Shown here: positions 44,101 to 55,758 of the stretch, piece by piece
How positions within the stretch are numbered: position 1 is the stretch's first letter
Layout of the letters: each line of letters opens with the position of its first letter
Origin: Owenia fusiformis
Taxonomy: Eukaryota > Annelida > Polychaeta > Sabellida > Oweniidae
DNA: 64,000 nt
Direction of reading: 5' to 3'
Assembly: GCA_903813345.2 (NCBI GenBank)
Contig: CAIIXF020000008.1
Span: forward strand, 27,204,822-27,268,821
Program-made: the position numbers and the translations under genes
Notes under the pieces: generated by a model
Databases searched by the model: none
Told to the model about the DNA's origin: nothing
What the model saw: only the letters and a program-made list of their open reading frames with translations

Positions 44101-45559
44101 AAAGGGATATACATGTAACCATAATTTGAATTTAGAGCCTCTATTCTTATGAAATGTAGACCGTGAATTGGATGATGTTCTTGTTCTTGCAAGTCAATTG
44201 CATAATGCAGTAACATTTATGATTAAAAGAACTTTTCGAGATGGGTTCTCCAAGAGTTTGCGGCAAAACGTAGCGTTGGTTTTCTGCAACCAGTAATGAG
44301 CAATCTAGAGTGGGCTTGGGGGTTTTAATGGGCAAGTAGTTTTTCAATATATACAATTGGAAATCGGAGAACTTAATTTTAGGAGCAGCTGAGATCAGAG
44401 CTTGTTTGTGTTATACAGACTTAGTCATGAGAAAAAACATAATAAATAAAATACTTTTGGGGATATGCCTCTATCAAAGCAGGCTGATATGTTACTCACC
44501 GGCTTCACAATATGGATGTGCTAGAATTTAGATTGAGGAACACTCGCAATTACTACTGTTCGAATCATCGGATACTGTTACACATTTTGAACTAAAAACC
44601 AGTTTAAAGTCCAACTGAAAACAAAAGCACCATTATACTAGTGGTTCACTATGTTAATTAACCAATGCGTCTTAAATTTCACTTGGGCAAATTCCTTATC
44701 TAAATTGTAACGGAGGATCATAGGGAAATGTTTAGAAGTGACAGTAAAATATGAAGGCAGTTACTTGATACCATCACAACCCATCTGTCTTGCTTAGTTT
44801 TCAAAATCTGCCAACAAGAGTGCTTGTTGACAGACGAAAATGTTGCTCCAAATTAAGCTGATGGATTTAACTGCTAAATACAACACGCAGCTGCCTCCAC
44901 TGGAAAACTATCTTAGTTCCTGCTTTTCTGACATTTTTACTTATATTAACCTACGAACTTTTAAGAAAAGAACGGATTTGGGATTTGTGTTATTTACTAA
45001 CGGCGGATATATCTTATATTTGTTTCAGCAAATTCGAACATTGTGTATCACTGCACCAATAATGTTTCACTAAATGCCATTGTCTAAATGCCCACTCAAA
45101 ATTCAGAGAAAAGAAATTGAGAAAAATAAATATAAGTATAAAGCCATTATTGGCGTACAGTAGCAACATGGACTGTTTGGTGTCCATCATGAGAAAATAC
45201 GGCCTTCTATCTGTTCCTTTCTAGAAAGATCAAAAACAGGAATATGTGATGAGTTTCAGAAATGGGTTATGTCAACATGTCAACAATATACACGGGCATA
45301 ATGAGGCTATGTGTTTTTCATTACAAAAAATATATGAAATGATAAGTAGTACTAGTATGTCTTAATTAATGAGTATAGCTTAAGAACACGTGGTAGTAAA
45401 TGTACATAGCTGCCTGCTGACGATCATGCGACGGCATGTGATAAATAGCGCGTGACTAGTTAGTTTACATAACCGAAACCCATTTGATACTCATAGAATC
45501 TTTCTGTTTCACCTGAAACATCTCAGGGCTGAGAAGAAATAAAATGTCATGGTTTATCA
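38107..45559. other. Noncoding DNA, no gene recognised
   Basis: AT-rich. Less AT-rich patches at 39000-39310, 39360-39560, 41150-41350 and 42930-43350 could be old repeats or regulatory DNA. The last carries overlapping short open frames but no family motif. A small 18-bp palindrome CAACATATCGATATGTTG lies at 42167-42184. Confidence 0.3.
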
Positions 45560-46230
45560 TGATGACCGAAACCGTACTTGGTGGATATATGTACGTGGCA
45601 ATGCTGTTTCCAGTAATTAGTTGAAACAATGTACATGGCCTCCATGTTGTCAGTACTTGTTGGATACATTGGATTTGGTATTGACGTTTCAATACTTTGT
45701 GAATGTGTTCAGTACTTGGTTGATACATTGTGCATGGCAATGATGTTTTCAGTACTTGGTGGATGTTTCCAGTAATCAGTTGAAACAATTTACATAGCTG
45801 TCATGTTTTCAGTACTTGGTGGACACGTTGAACTTGACATTGTACATGGCCTTGATGTTTTCAGTACTTGGTGGACACGTTGAACTTGACATTGTACATG
45901 GCCTTGATGTTTTCAGTACTTGGTGGACACGTTGAACTTGACATTGTACGTGGCCTTGATGTTTTCAGTACTTGGTGGACACGTTGAACTTGACATTGTA
46001 CGTGGCCTTGATGTTTTCAGTACTTGGTGGACACGTTGAACTTGACATTGTACGTGGCCTTGATGTTTTCAGTACTTGATGGATGTTTCCACTTCTATGT
46101 ATATTACTTTTATTGGCATATTTTATCACTACACGATTACGTTAGTCTTACAGAAACAATGTACATGGCCTTAAATGGGATTCAGTACATGGTGGACATT
46201 GTACTTGACACTGTACTTGGCCTTGATGTT
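45560..46230. repeat. 52-bp minisatellite with a homogeneous core
   Basis: From 45800 to 46059 there are five near-identical 52-bp units. Each contains GATGTTTTCAGTACTTGGTG, GACACGTTGAACTTGACATT and GTACATGGCC (or GTACGTGGCC). Unit starts at 45852, 45904, 45956 and 46008 are exactly 52 bases apart. Diverged units flank the core on both sides. Because 52 is not a multiple of three, it does not encode a protein repeat. Confidence 0.93.
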
Positions 46231-49200
46231 TTGCAAAATTGTCAATTGTAATGATCCATCTGGTTCTTTATTATTTTCAATTCTAATTTTACCATATTTG
46301 CTTTTTATCAATATATTAACTGCTAGTTTTAGGGAATAGTGATCTTCGAATGTTGCCCATTGATTTCTGATTGAGACAAACAAGTATTCCGTCGACAGTA
46401 GGTTCCACCAAGATAGGTACCACGATTTGAATTACATGTGTCGTATCATATTATGTTCCATACAATTTGGTGGTTGAAAGTTAACACCAAGATGGCGCAG
46501 AGGTAGGACATTGCGGCATATCTTGTGGTCTATTGGATTTCCTGGTTAACGTCTTGATGCTCATCTATTGAATGAGTGAAATGAATATGTGCAGAGAGAA
46601 TGACTTTCTTTGTTTTATAATATAAATACCAAAAATAAAACCTCCGTCCGTAGAATATAGTCAAGTGTAATATACTTCTTTTAAATCTATAGCCCATCTT
46701 TTAAAGATTTCACACACAAAACACCGAAACATTAAATTAATATTAATAGCATAATACAGTATTTATGCGCTTGTTGACAATTATTAACAAAAAGGTCGTG
46801 GGAAGATTTTTGTGCCTGTAATTCAACATATGTAGTATAATATATAATATAATATAACTTATAATATAATATATAAATAGGTGTATATGTTGCTATGTTG
46901 TTGATGTTTATAAACTAGTGATGTCACAAGAAAATCTCATCTTGCATGTGTGACTTTTTAGGATGAAAGATGGCAATATCTTGCATGGGGTAAAGATGGC
47001 TATATCTCGATTAGTCATATGAGAATATAATATACATGTACGTAGTATAATATAATATAATATAATATAATATATAGGCTTATAAAATAGAACTATATTT
47101 AATTTGTTACTTAGTTCAGACCCATTCAAGCATTTTCGAACTATATCAACACTATTTATATTGGTTACAACCCTGGGAAAATTGTTTAATATTGGAAAAT
47201 ATTTTTTTTCTTTTATTAAAGGTGTACCATGAGAACGTTTTCCAACTTTTAGATGAAGGTGTTCTTGGGTTATTGTTTGTATTTTGATTTACTATACAAA
47301 TTGTTAATTACTTGGAGTTCAAATGCAGATATAAACTTGGGTCATGTTACTAGGTAAAAACTTCAATTGTTTTATGTTTGCTCTTAGTACATTGTAGTTT
47401 GTTAAGCTATTTTCCCTGGTAGAATCCTCTCGATGATTCAAATATACAGGTTAAGGGCCACGTAGGTATTCTGTATATTCCGTTTCAGGATTGCGAAGAA
47501 TAACTCAGATTTCTACACCTATGGAAAGCAATAGATACAAGAGATATGGATATTTTGCATGTATGGTCTGGCCATAGAGGCGCCAGATTCATCGAACGGT
47601 TGATCGATTAGTTTTCTTAACATTTATACTTGCTACATAAGTGAAACAAAAACGATGTTGAATACGCATACATGAGCTAGACCAGTGGGATGCCCGGGGT
47701 GGGATGATGCCGGTCTTGGACATGATAACCACGCCCACAATGCTCGCACCCAAACGGTAACTCGTGGCCGGAAGGGATCACCAAAGAGCCCAATGTTACT
47801 ATCTGTGAAACAATTCCAAATGAGCGTATTATTTTGTAATTGGACTTACAGGACACTGTTGGCAACATCAAGAGATGGCCTAATAGAACACATAAATACT
47901 CAAGTTTTAAACTGAAGAATGGGAAAGCATATGCACAAAAAATAATATTGTATCAACACTATTTAATTGATAGAAATTATTGAATGGAATATTCAAGAAT
48001 TTTGAGTTGTATCATCAGCGTAAAATTAAAATGTCTCTTAGTTTGGGGCAGAATTTGTATTTTGCATGTCGTACCTTCTCGTATATCCATTGTTAGTCAT
48101 GGCTTTGTTTTTATTATTGATGTGAGAGTGTTACTTCTGCACTATCGTATTTCATCCGCCTCCAAACATAACTGATCAGAATGTTACATAATTAAGACAA
48201 ACAAACGTTCTAAAGGCAAAAAATGATGCAAGTTATTATTGCAACGTGCTCAGTTTAAACATTTTCTTATCAACTACATAAACAGTCATCTCTGTTTCTC
48301 CACGATCTTCTTTATGTTCAATATAAAACTTTATCAAGATTGTGATTTTTTTTAAAATAAAGAGACCATCATTTAATAATAATCGTATAGGCGTTGTTTG
48401 AAAATTTTAGAAAATCAATCGTCATGGAGACTGATTAAGTGATGATCAATCAGTCCATCAGATTCATTCAGGGACATATGGTGTGGCAAAAGTAGCAAGG
48501 ATCCCTTAAAATGCCAAGGATATACTTTTCGACTTAGGACGACTGTTATTGGCGGCAGACTAATACTTGTCATATTTTTCATAGCTTACACATAAAGGAA
48601 ATTGTGACATCACATTGATAAATAACGTTTTAAGATAATATGACTGATGTGAATGACTAAATAAATGGAGGTAGTAGAGTGAATGATACTTTTACATACT
48701 GTCTTGCTAAATGTAACACTTTATTTATGTTTTATGCAAGAGAAAGAAAGAATGATGCGACGTCCCATTTGTTAGGCTTGATCAATAGATAAACCAAGAG
48801 AGCCACAAATCATAATATTGATATTTGAAATTATTTAGATATTTGTATTGGCATTTATTATAATTAATTAGTTCAACGTGTTTTACTTTTCTATAACTGG
48901 TAATACAGATTCTCAAAGTTCCTCTCTCCAAAACGCATTTTCAAAGTACAATCTCAAATGAATATTTTCATAGAGATCAATTTCAGATACGTGTTTATGG
49001 CAAAGACAACCCTGTTATACACAATGGAAAAGCTCAAACTCTTCTAAAACGGGGTTAGTGGGATATATAAATGTATTAAATTATTAATGATACTAGTTAT
49101 TAGGATCAATATAAATAAGGAGGGCCTTCAATAAATATCAACATGGACAGTTGGTATCAATGAAGTATTCAGAATGCTCACATTATACATGATCATAGTA

Positions 49201-51366
49201 TATATAATATATAATCATCTTTATCATCTTTATCATCATTATAATCATCTTTATCATCACTCGAGTGCTGATACTGATTTATAAAGATAAGAGACGAAAT
49301 TACAAAGTGGAGAAATTCAAGAACTGAACATAGATGTTATCTTGAATATACATCTCATGAAACCTTCCTGAATCGTATCATCCCAATCATCTCACTTTTG
49401 GCAATTTTAATTAAAAATTGAAATAGACTTGGTATTGAAATTAGAGGCCAGCGAGTTGAAGACAGGTTGCTCTATGAAGGTATTGTAGCTTGGTACGAAA
49501 TTGTGTTTAATACATTCTGTATGAAGTTATCTACTTTTTACGTATTGTACCTCTTCGTTGATTCGATGAGAGCAAACATTTTGTTGGTGACGATTTTGTT
49601 TCCCACATTTTGAGAAGATATGAACGAGTGTCGGGATTAGTATAGGCTTACGCCACTGACCCAAATAGCATTTATAACACACTATGAGGGGACAGGAGCG
49701 GTACGCACGTCATAGGAACGGTGGGGAAATATACTTCATCGACTTGAAAACAAAAGCTAAGAACTCCGCCATGACACCTAATGCTTAGATTGGTTGTGCA
49801 GTTCGCAGGGAGAATATTGTCGTTTCAATTACGCTGAAAGGTGTAGATACTTATAATAAACTATCATTCTCACTCTAACAAGACGTGAAACATATTCCAC
49901 GCGTTCACACAGTTGAGCAAACCAGTGCAATAAACAAAAACAAGCCATTCAAACTGCACCTCCGCATATTCAAGTCTCGTGTCCCTTTATTCCACTAATT
50001 GGAAATTATTTTTTAAATAACTTTTGATGAAGTTAATGTTTTCAACGTGCGCACGCGCTTCGTGCTAAAAAATCATAATAATAACAGTAAAACATTTGGT
50101 CAAAGCCGTAAACGCACCGCATACTGAGCAATCACATAAATATTGCAGACTCTTAATGTAAAAATGTAATTGATATTTTTTATATATCTAAATTATAATG
50201 TTTGATCTTGAATGTATACAATGGTCATGAGAAAAAACGTAAGTTCTTACATCACTGGGGACAACAGCGTAAAAACAAGAAGTACCAAATTAACCCAAAA
50301 AATATTTTTATGAACAGGTGATGTTGTTAGAATTCAATAAACCTTTGATATCAGATATCCCTCAATTTCTTTTAAAGTATGATAATAGCCTAAATTAAAT
50401 CGAAAAGTGTGCAAAAAATAATTTATGTTTATCAGATTTTCACTCAACATATTTCATCCTCGTACACTCGCAGGGTAATCAATGTATCGTCATTATTTAT
50501 GAATTTTGGCTTTGTATTAACAACAAAGCTCGAAACAACAATATATTCATCACAGCAAAAAGGTCAAATTTGACAATGTTCATGTAATATTTTATTTTTA
50601 TCATAAGTTTATTAGTTGTCTATTTCGACATGTATATTGTTCCTTTGAAAACAATATTAGTGTTATTGCCTCGGCCTCTCGTATTTTCAAAACAAACAAA
50701 TGGCAAAACTAAGAATACAGTGCATTCCAAATATTTATATACGAACATACAAAGTTTGAATGGGGTGGACCCATAGTGAAAGGGGTACAATAGATTTGAC
50801 AATGCCCCCAACCACTAATGGTCTCTCGGCTTTGTAAATCAACAAGCAGCTTTGCAAGCTTACAATATATGTTGACGTTGAAAAGAATAGGCAAATAATT
50901 ACGGTTTGTTTTTCGCTTTATAATTGGAGATGTCCTATTCCGCTCAAACATCAAATTTGCTTATCCGCCTGAAATTATTCCCATTTTGTTTTATTTAAGT
51001 CCTAGTTGCAAATCAAGGACGCTGTCACCATGTAAATTCAGATATCGGTCCGTTGTATTCTGAGTTCAGATGCAATGAACGTGTACGTGAAGCCTTATTT
51101 TCACTATTTTCATCTCCCTTGCGCTTTTGCCCGATAATAGAGTGTGAAGATGTGAAGAAAATAGTTGTAATTAATCAGTTGTAATAAGGTCCCAGTTTTA
51201 ACCAATTGACTTGAGAGGTGGACAACAATTCCTAAGTGTCTTACTGTTACACGTTTGGAACGTTTTTAGTTCTTCCAAATGCCTGTAACTCAATCTCTCT
51301 ATTAACCGGTAGTCAATGGGCCCAGTCCTGTGCAGTGTGGGGTTTAGTGTAGCCCCCATTATGCCC
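46231..51366. other. Noncoding DNA with microsatellites
   Basis: Contains TATAA-pentamer runs at about 46835-46878 and 47038-47076, and an (ATCATCTTT)n-like run at about 49209-49260. A GC-richer patch at 47690-47800 has no recognised content. No gene was supported. Confidence 0.35.
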
Positions 51367-51489
51367 TAGTCTAGCTAGAAGCCCTTGTAAGCCCCCCCCC
51401 ACTACACACCTCCCCTGGGTGAAAAGGTTTTCAGTCAAGTAGCGGGAGAATGGGAGGGGGGGGGGGTAAAGGGGGTTGTAGCTAGACTA
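51367..51489. repeat. GC-rich foldback element with poly-C/poly-G arms
   Basis: The left arm starts TAGTCTAGCTA (51367-51377) and runs into a C tract (about 51392-51400). The right arm has a G tract (about 51456-51466) and ends in TAGCTAGACTA (51479-51489), the exact reverse complement of the first 11 bases. Arms are about 34 bases and the spacer about 55. It fits a foldback/MITE relic; no target-site duplication is evident. Confidence 0.7.
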
Positions 51490-54198
51490 ATCATACCCGG
51501 TCAAAGTATTGGTCCTAATACAACTGATCACCTGTCAGGTTTTCGTATCACTGGTATTGTAATTAGAGTCCACTGATTGAATCAAGTCATCTCTAAACAA
51601 TGTGCTTATTTGGGTGTTTAGTTTCACTTGCTGGAAACTTGATCTACTCTTAATGGATAGTTACATGAAATATCCCGAAAGGTAAATGTTGAAACAGACT
51701 GTGGACCAACGTGTTGTAATTTGTAAACGGCTTCAGTTTCGCCCGAAATTCTTTCTGTTTGTCTTAGTGTACCTATGACAGAACAAATTTGAATATAAGA
51801 CTATGTAGTTTGTGATTATCGCTACTCTTAATGCCCCTTACAATTTGTTCTGTCAAGGTCCCACAAATAATGAGCCTCTATAATTGCATAACAATAAATG
51901 TTTACCTCTAACGGTTGTGCTAAAAAGCTGTATAAAACATAAATATTGTGAATCATCATGGAAAACTTAAGCTTTATTATTGATCACCATATGCACATTG
52001 TCGTGAAACGGTTCAAACAGTTGAGAGCAAGATAGAATTACTCGTGTGACATGGAGGTGTTTTGATGGTGTGAACTTTGCAGAAAGACCGACCTGACTGG
52101 CGTCTATTTGGAAATAAAATCTCAACAGTTATAGCTCTGGTTGAACTGCCATCTATATCAAATATATGATATAGCTGAAATAAACAACATTTTCTTACTC
52201 CCACGCCCGTAGAACGGACAGAATGAGTGGAGAGGGGAGGGGTATGATTTCTGAACAAATCTTCAAAGTTTTTTTCATGAGAAAGTTTAAATAAAAGCTT
52301 TTAAATGAATAGGTCACGGTGCACGGTATCTGATAGGTCTTTTATGTTCTTTTTCTCATGTAAGGCCATCTTGCAGATTTGTTGAATTTTCTAGCAGAAA
52401 TCATACCAATCCACTCTGCACTCATAGACTACTCATTTTGTCCGATTTACAGTCGTGATTCCCAACTATTTAAAAATAAAAATGTACTTTTACAAAAACA
52501 GATTTTAAAAATACATTTTAAATGAATTTTAACTACGATACTTGTAATCGTGCTTTGTTCCTTCTTGGCACTTTATGTACAGACACATTGTATTTTAGTA
52601 AATATTATTAAATGCAAAAAACTTTATTTCAGGTTTTCCAAAAGAAGACAAATTTAATGTCACGGCACATCTTTGATTTACAATGCCCTTGTGACGCGAT
52701 TCGTGGCTCTAAGACAAGAAAGAACAGAAAAAATCTAAGAAACAGAATTTACACAGCATTACATAATATAAATACATAGTGAATGTAACAAAAAGGTAAA
52801 GGAATTGATAATTATAACATATTTTATGGTTCAGAATAGTATGGAATACTTTGCAAGGTTACTTTGTTTTTATTATGTTTTTTTCGGGGGTTGTCGCCAG
52901 TTCACAATGCAGAAGATAACACAGCAATAACAGATGCCGTCTTGCCAATATAATTATATATAAGCAAAATACTTGCGATTTACTTTTGGCTAAAGTATAG
53001 GGATACGGTTTCTCCAAGACGAGACCCGCTAAACATAGTGCAACTTTATACCCCTTAATTTTTATCAATTTCGATGGGTAATTTTTGTTAGTTGTCTCTC
53101 TCGTTGTTTGCAGTAGATTCTCCGCTCTGCTGGAGCACAATAGAGGTGCTCTAGTCGTTATCTTCCCGTCCCCGCCCCGTCTCACGCCGAATCCCATTCG
53201 CTTTTATCCACCTCAAAAACAAGGGCTCAAATTTCGTCCCATTTTGAAAATGAAGATCATTGCCTAGGGGGAATTAATGTAGGCACCAGGTAACGTTAGT
53301 TTAACAAGCCGGAGTCATCCACCACGAGCATTTGCCACATGACGCCATTGAGAGGAACAAAAATAGAGGACGGACCTCACGCGTACTTTATGAAAGGTAA
53401 TACACAGTGCATTGCCCAAACCTCATTCAGGAATCTTTCTCTTTGACTATATTGCAAATTGACTTTATCTTTTGTAATCAAATATCATAAGGTAATAACG
53501 ATCTCCATTCAAGGCATTCTGTTTTCAACTCAATTCTCTTCCACATTTTACCAACTTTTTAATTTTAATGTACCATAATAGAAATCTCCAAATTTGAACA
53601 TTAGCAGAAGAAATTTTCTTATCCATTCTGACAGTATCTTAATAAAATCTCATACAGTGAAATTCCAACAATAGCCGATACTTTGATTTCGCGTAGATAC
53701 GAAACTTTCTCACATATGCACTCAAAACTTCTGCTTAAAGGTGGGAAACATCCAGATAATGTCGCCAACTTCTATCTGATATGAATAATCTAAAATTTAA
53801 AATCTGATTACTTTTTATTTCAAGTCTATGTCTTATTATACATTTATCGATGATTTTTTATTGAGTGAGGTCCATTTATGCAACTGGCCATCTTTGTTTC
53901 ACTAATGAAGGGAAGGTAATAGCATATGGTCATTTAATGTGATTAATTTCTAATTAATATAGTAATTCATTTAGGTCAACGATAAATTGCCTCGATTCAT
54001 TTTTTCGGTATTGATATCCCATGACCATGATGCCGTTCTTAAAGCAGATATGAAATGGTATTTTTAACCTAAAGGAATCAATATAATTTTTTGATAGATG
54101 TATTTGGACATGTTTTCTAATCAGTAGTGTGAAAACTATTTCACTCTAACGATCGTTATAGCTGCTTAATAAGCAATATTCTAATTGGTTGTGACGTT
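51490..54198. other. Noncoding DNA, no gene recognised
   Basis: AT-rich, with a less AT-rich, CpG-containing patch at about 53080-53400. The patch could be a promoter, but I see no exon next to it. Confidence 0.3.
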
Positions 54199-54395
54199 AT
54201 TGGCCCCCACGTGATCTCTCACTGGCCCCCACGTGGACCGTTTTGGTCCATTAGATCATGACGTCATAATGCCAAAATGTTTTATTATTTGTTTACACAA
54301 CAATCCTATGGTTGCCTTGACGTTGTGATTACTATGGAACCAATAAACCTAAGCTCTAATTTGTATATGACGTCACTAATCACGTGGGGGCCAAT
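54199..54395. repeat. Perfect 17-bp inverted repeat with E-box and CRE words inside
   Basis: ATTGGCCCCCACGTGAT at 54199-54215 is matched exactly by its reverse complement at 54379-54395. A third copy of the core (TGGCCCCCACGTG) lies at 54223-54235. CACGTG E-boxes stand at 54208, 54230 and 54381. TGACGTCA (CRE) occurs at 54259-54266 and 54368-54375, and a related TGACGTTA lies just outside at 54192. It fits a small inverted-repeat transposon, or a compact regulatory module; both readings may hold. Confidence 0.7.
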
Positions 54396-55050
54396 TTGAT
54401 TTATCAGTTAGTTTTATTTCGTTATCTATGACCGTTAGCAGTTATCTAACATTTATTTTATAATGGCTATCGCAAGAACTCTACGGTGGGCTAACAATAG
54501 AGAAAATCGCATTTTTGTAGCTGCAAGTTGAGAAAAGCTATTTCAGTTGTCCTTTAATCTTTGTCAAACCATCAATAAATCTTGCCCATATTGTAGAAAT
54601 TGTCTAGGGTATAATTTAGTTTAACAATTAATCAACACACATAGGAGTAAAATGAATCCAATCTTTTGTTTATGTTGTTCACCTGTTTGCCAGGTAAAAA
54701 TCCTACAAGTACGAAACAATTACATTGAATCAAGAATGCAAAAAACAACCTTGCGGCCGACCAAGACTGCTTTGATTTAGTCTATTCCATTATATTTATT
54801 CTCATCATTTTTATTTATTTACAGGTTGGGTCAAAGAATGTTCACGCTTTCCTTATTTCCAGATTTTTTAAAGATGTTAATTTAAGAGCAAAAAAGGCTC
54901 CAAAACTTAATGAAATATGTAGTTTGGATGTTCATTTATGTCTGTGGATTATATTTTATACCACAAACACTTTATAAATACCTGAAATTTGCAATAAAAG
55001 TGCCCAAAAATTGTTGTTTCGAAATTCCCCATTTTTCCTGTATCGCGCTA

Positions 55051-55173
55051 GTCACGTGACCATTACGCGTAGCAGGCAATGTACAGATATTACAGTACAT
55101 ATAATATGTTCAATTCAATATGGCAAACATCAGCGATTCTGATTCCCGGGTTCTGGGAAATGGCTATATAAAT
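55051..55173 (+). promoter_or_regulatory. Promoter-like segment (E-box palindrome, STAT-like site, TATA box)
   Basis: GTCACGTGAC at 55051-55060, TTCTGGGAA at about 55151-55159, and TATATAAAT at 55165-55173 stand in a promoter-like order. They lie just before the coding-like segment below. Confidence 0.3.
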
Positions 55174-55189
55174 CGGCGAGAGGGTGTAA

Positions 55190-55758
55190 TTTGAATGAAG
55201 ACAATTTAAGGAGGGGAAATGTGTGCAAGTATGGCAGTAAGAGAGCAGATATGGGGACTTTAGACAAGAACTATGACGGAGAATCAACTAAAAATGTGAG
55301 TTCTGGAATGAAGACCCGTTGCCATTGACTGAAGATTCCAGCGATCCTATTATCATACTCAGTTTGAATCTAGACGCGGAAAACAGATTATGAAAACAGG
55401 TTTTCTGCAAAGTTATCAAATTTAGAAAATATGGATCTTGTTTTTGAGTGGCTCAACAAGCATTTAGATACAAGACTTGGCGCTATCTCTTGTCAAATAC
55501 ATGCACTGGACTTGCAGTAAATTGGCCATTGCAAATTGCAAAATCAGATCGTCAAATTAATCGCTTCGTTTTTAAACCTACTCTTCATATCTTCTTCCAA
55601 AACTTTAGGATTCGATAGAGATAAGTTATAACTTGTACAGGAAAAATGGCAGATCCTACCTTGATTTAGAATCGCTGATTTCTCTGGACAAATTCCGAGA
55701 AGAAATTGTTCAACATCGCGATCACCTCAGACAACATGTAGCGTGCGTGTCACTCTGA
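55190..55758 (+). pseudogene. Coding-like, broken segment of unknown family
   Basis: Three stretches read like protein but lie in different frames or are separated by stops. One is at about 55190-55325 (…KNYDGESTKNVSSGMKTR). The second is 55374-55520 (48 codons, including ENMDLVFEWLNKHLDTRL, with its first ATG at 55431). The third is 55609-55758 (49 codons, including SLDKFREEIVQHRDHL), preceded by a good pyrimidine-rich acceptor (AG at 55607-55608). They could be exons of a small gene with unclear splicing, or a decayed gene or transposon ORF. I recognise no family. Confidence 0.25.

Noticed and set aside
45465-45788. 107-codon minus-strand open frame with repeated peptides
   Set aside because: It is the translation of the decayed flank of the 52-bp minisatellite. 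The frame is lost in the homogeneous core because the unit is not a multiple of three.
46171-46383. Minus-strand open frame (70 codons) just past the 52-bp array
   Set aside because: It looks somewhat like a mobile-element protein fragment, but no diagnostic motif could be named.
52859-53197. 112-codon minus-strand open frame
   Set aside because: It crosses a GC-richer patch and has no recognisable motif or splice context. It is probably chance.
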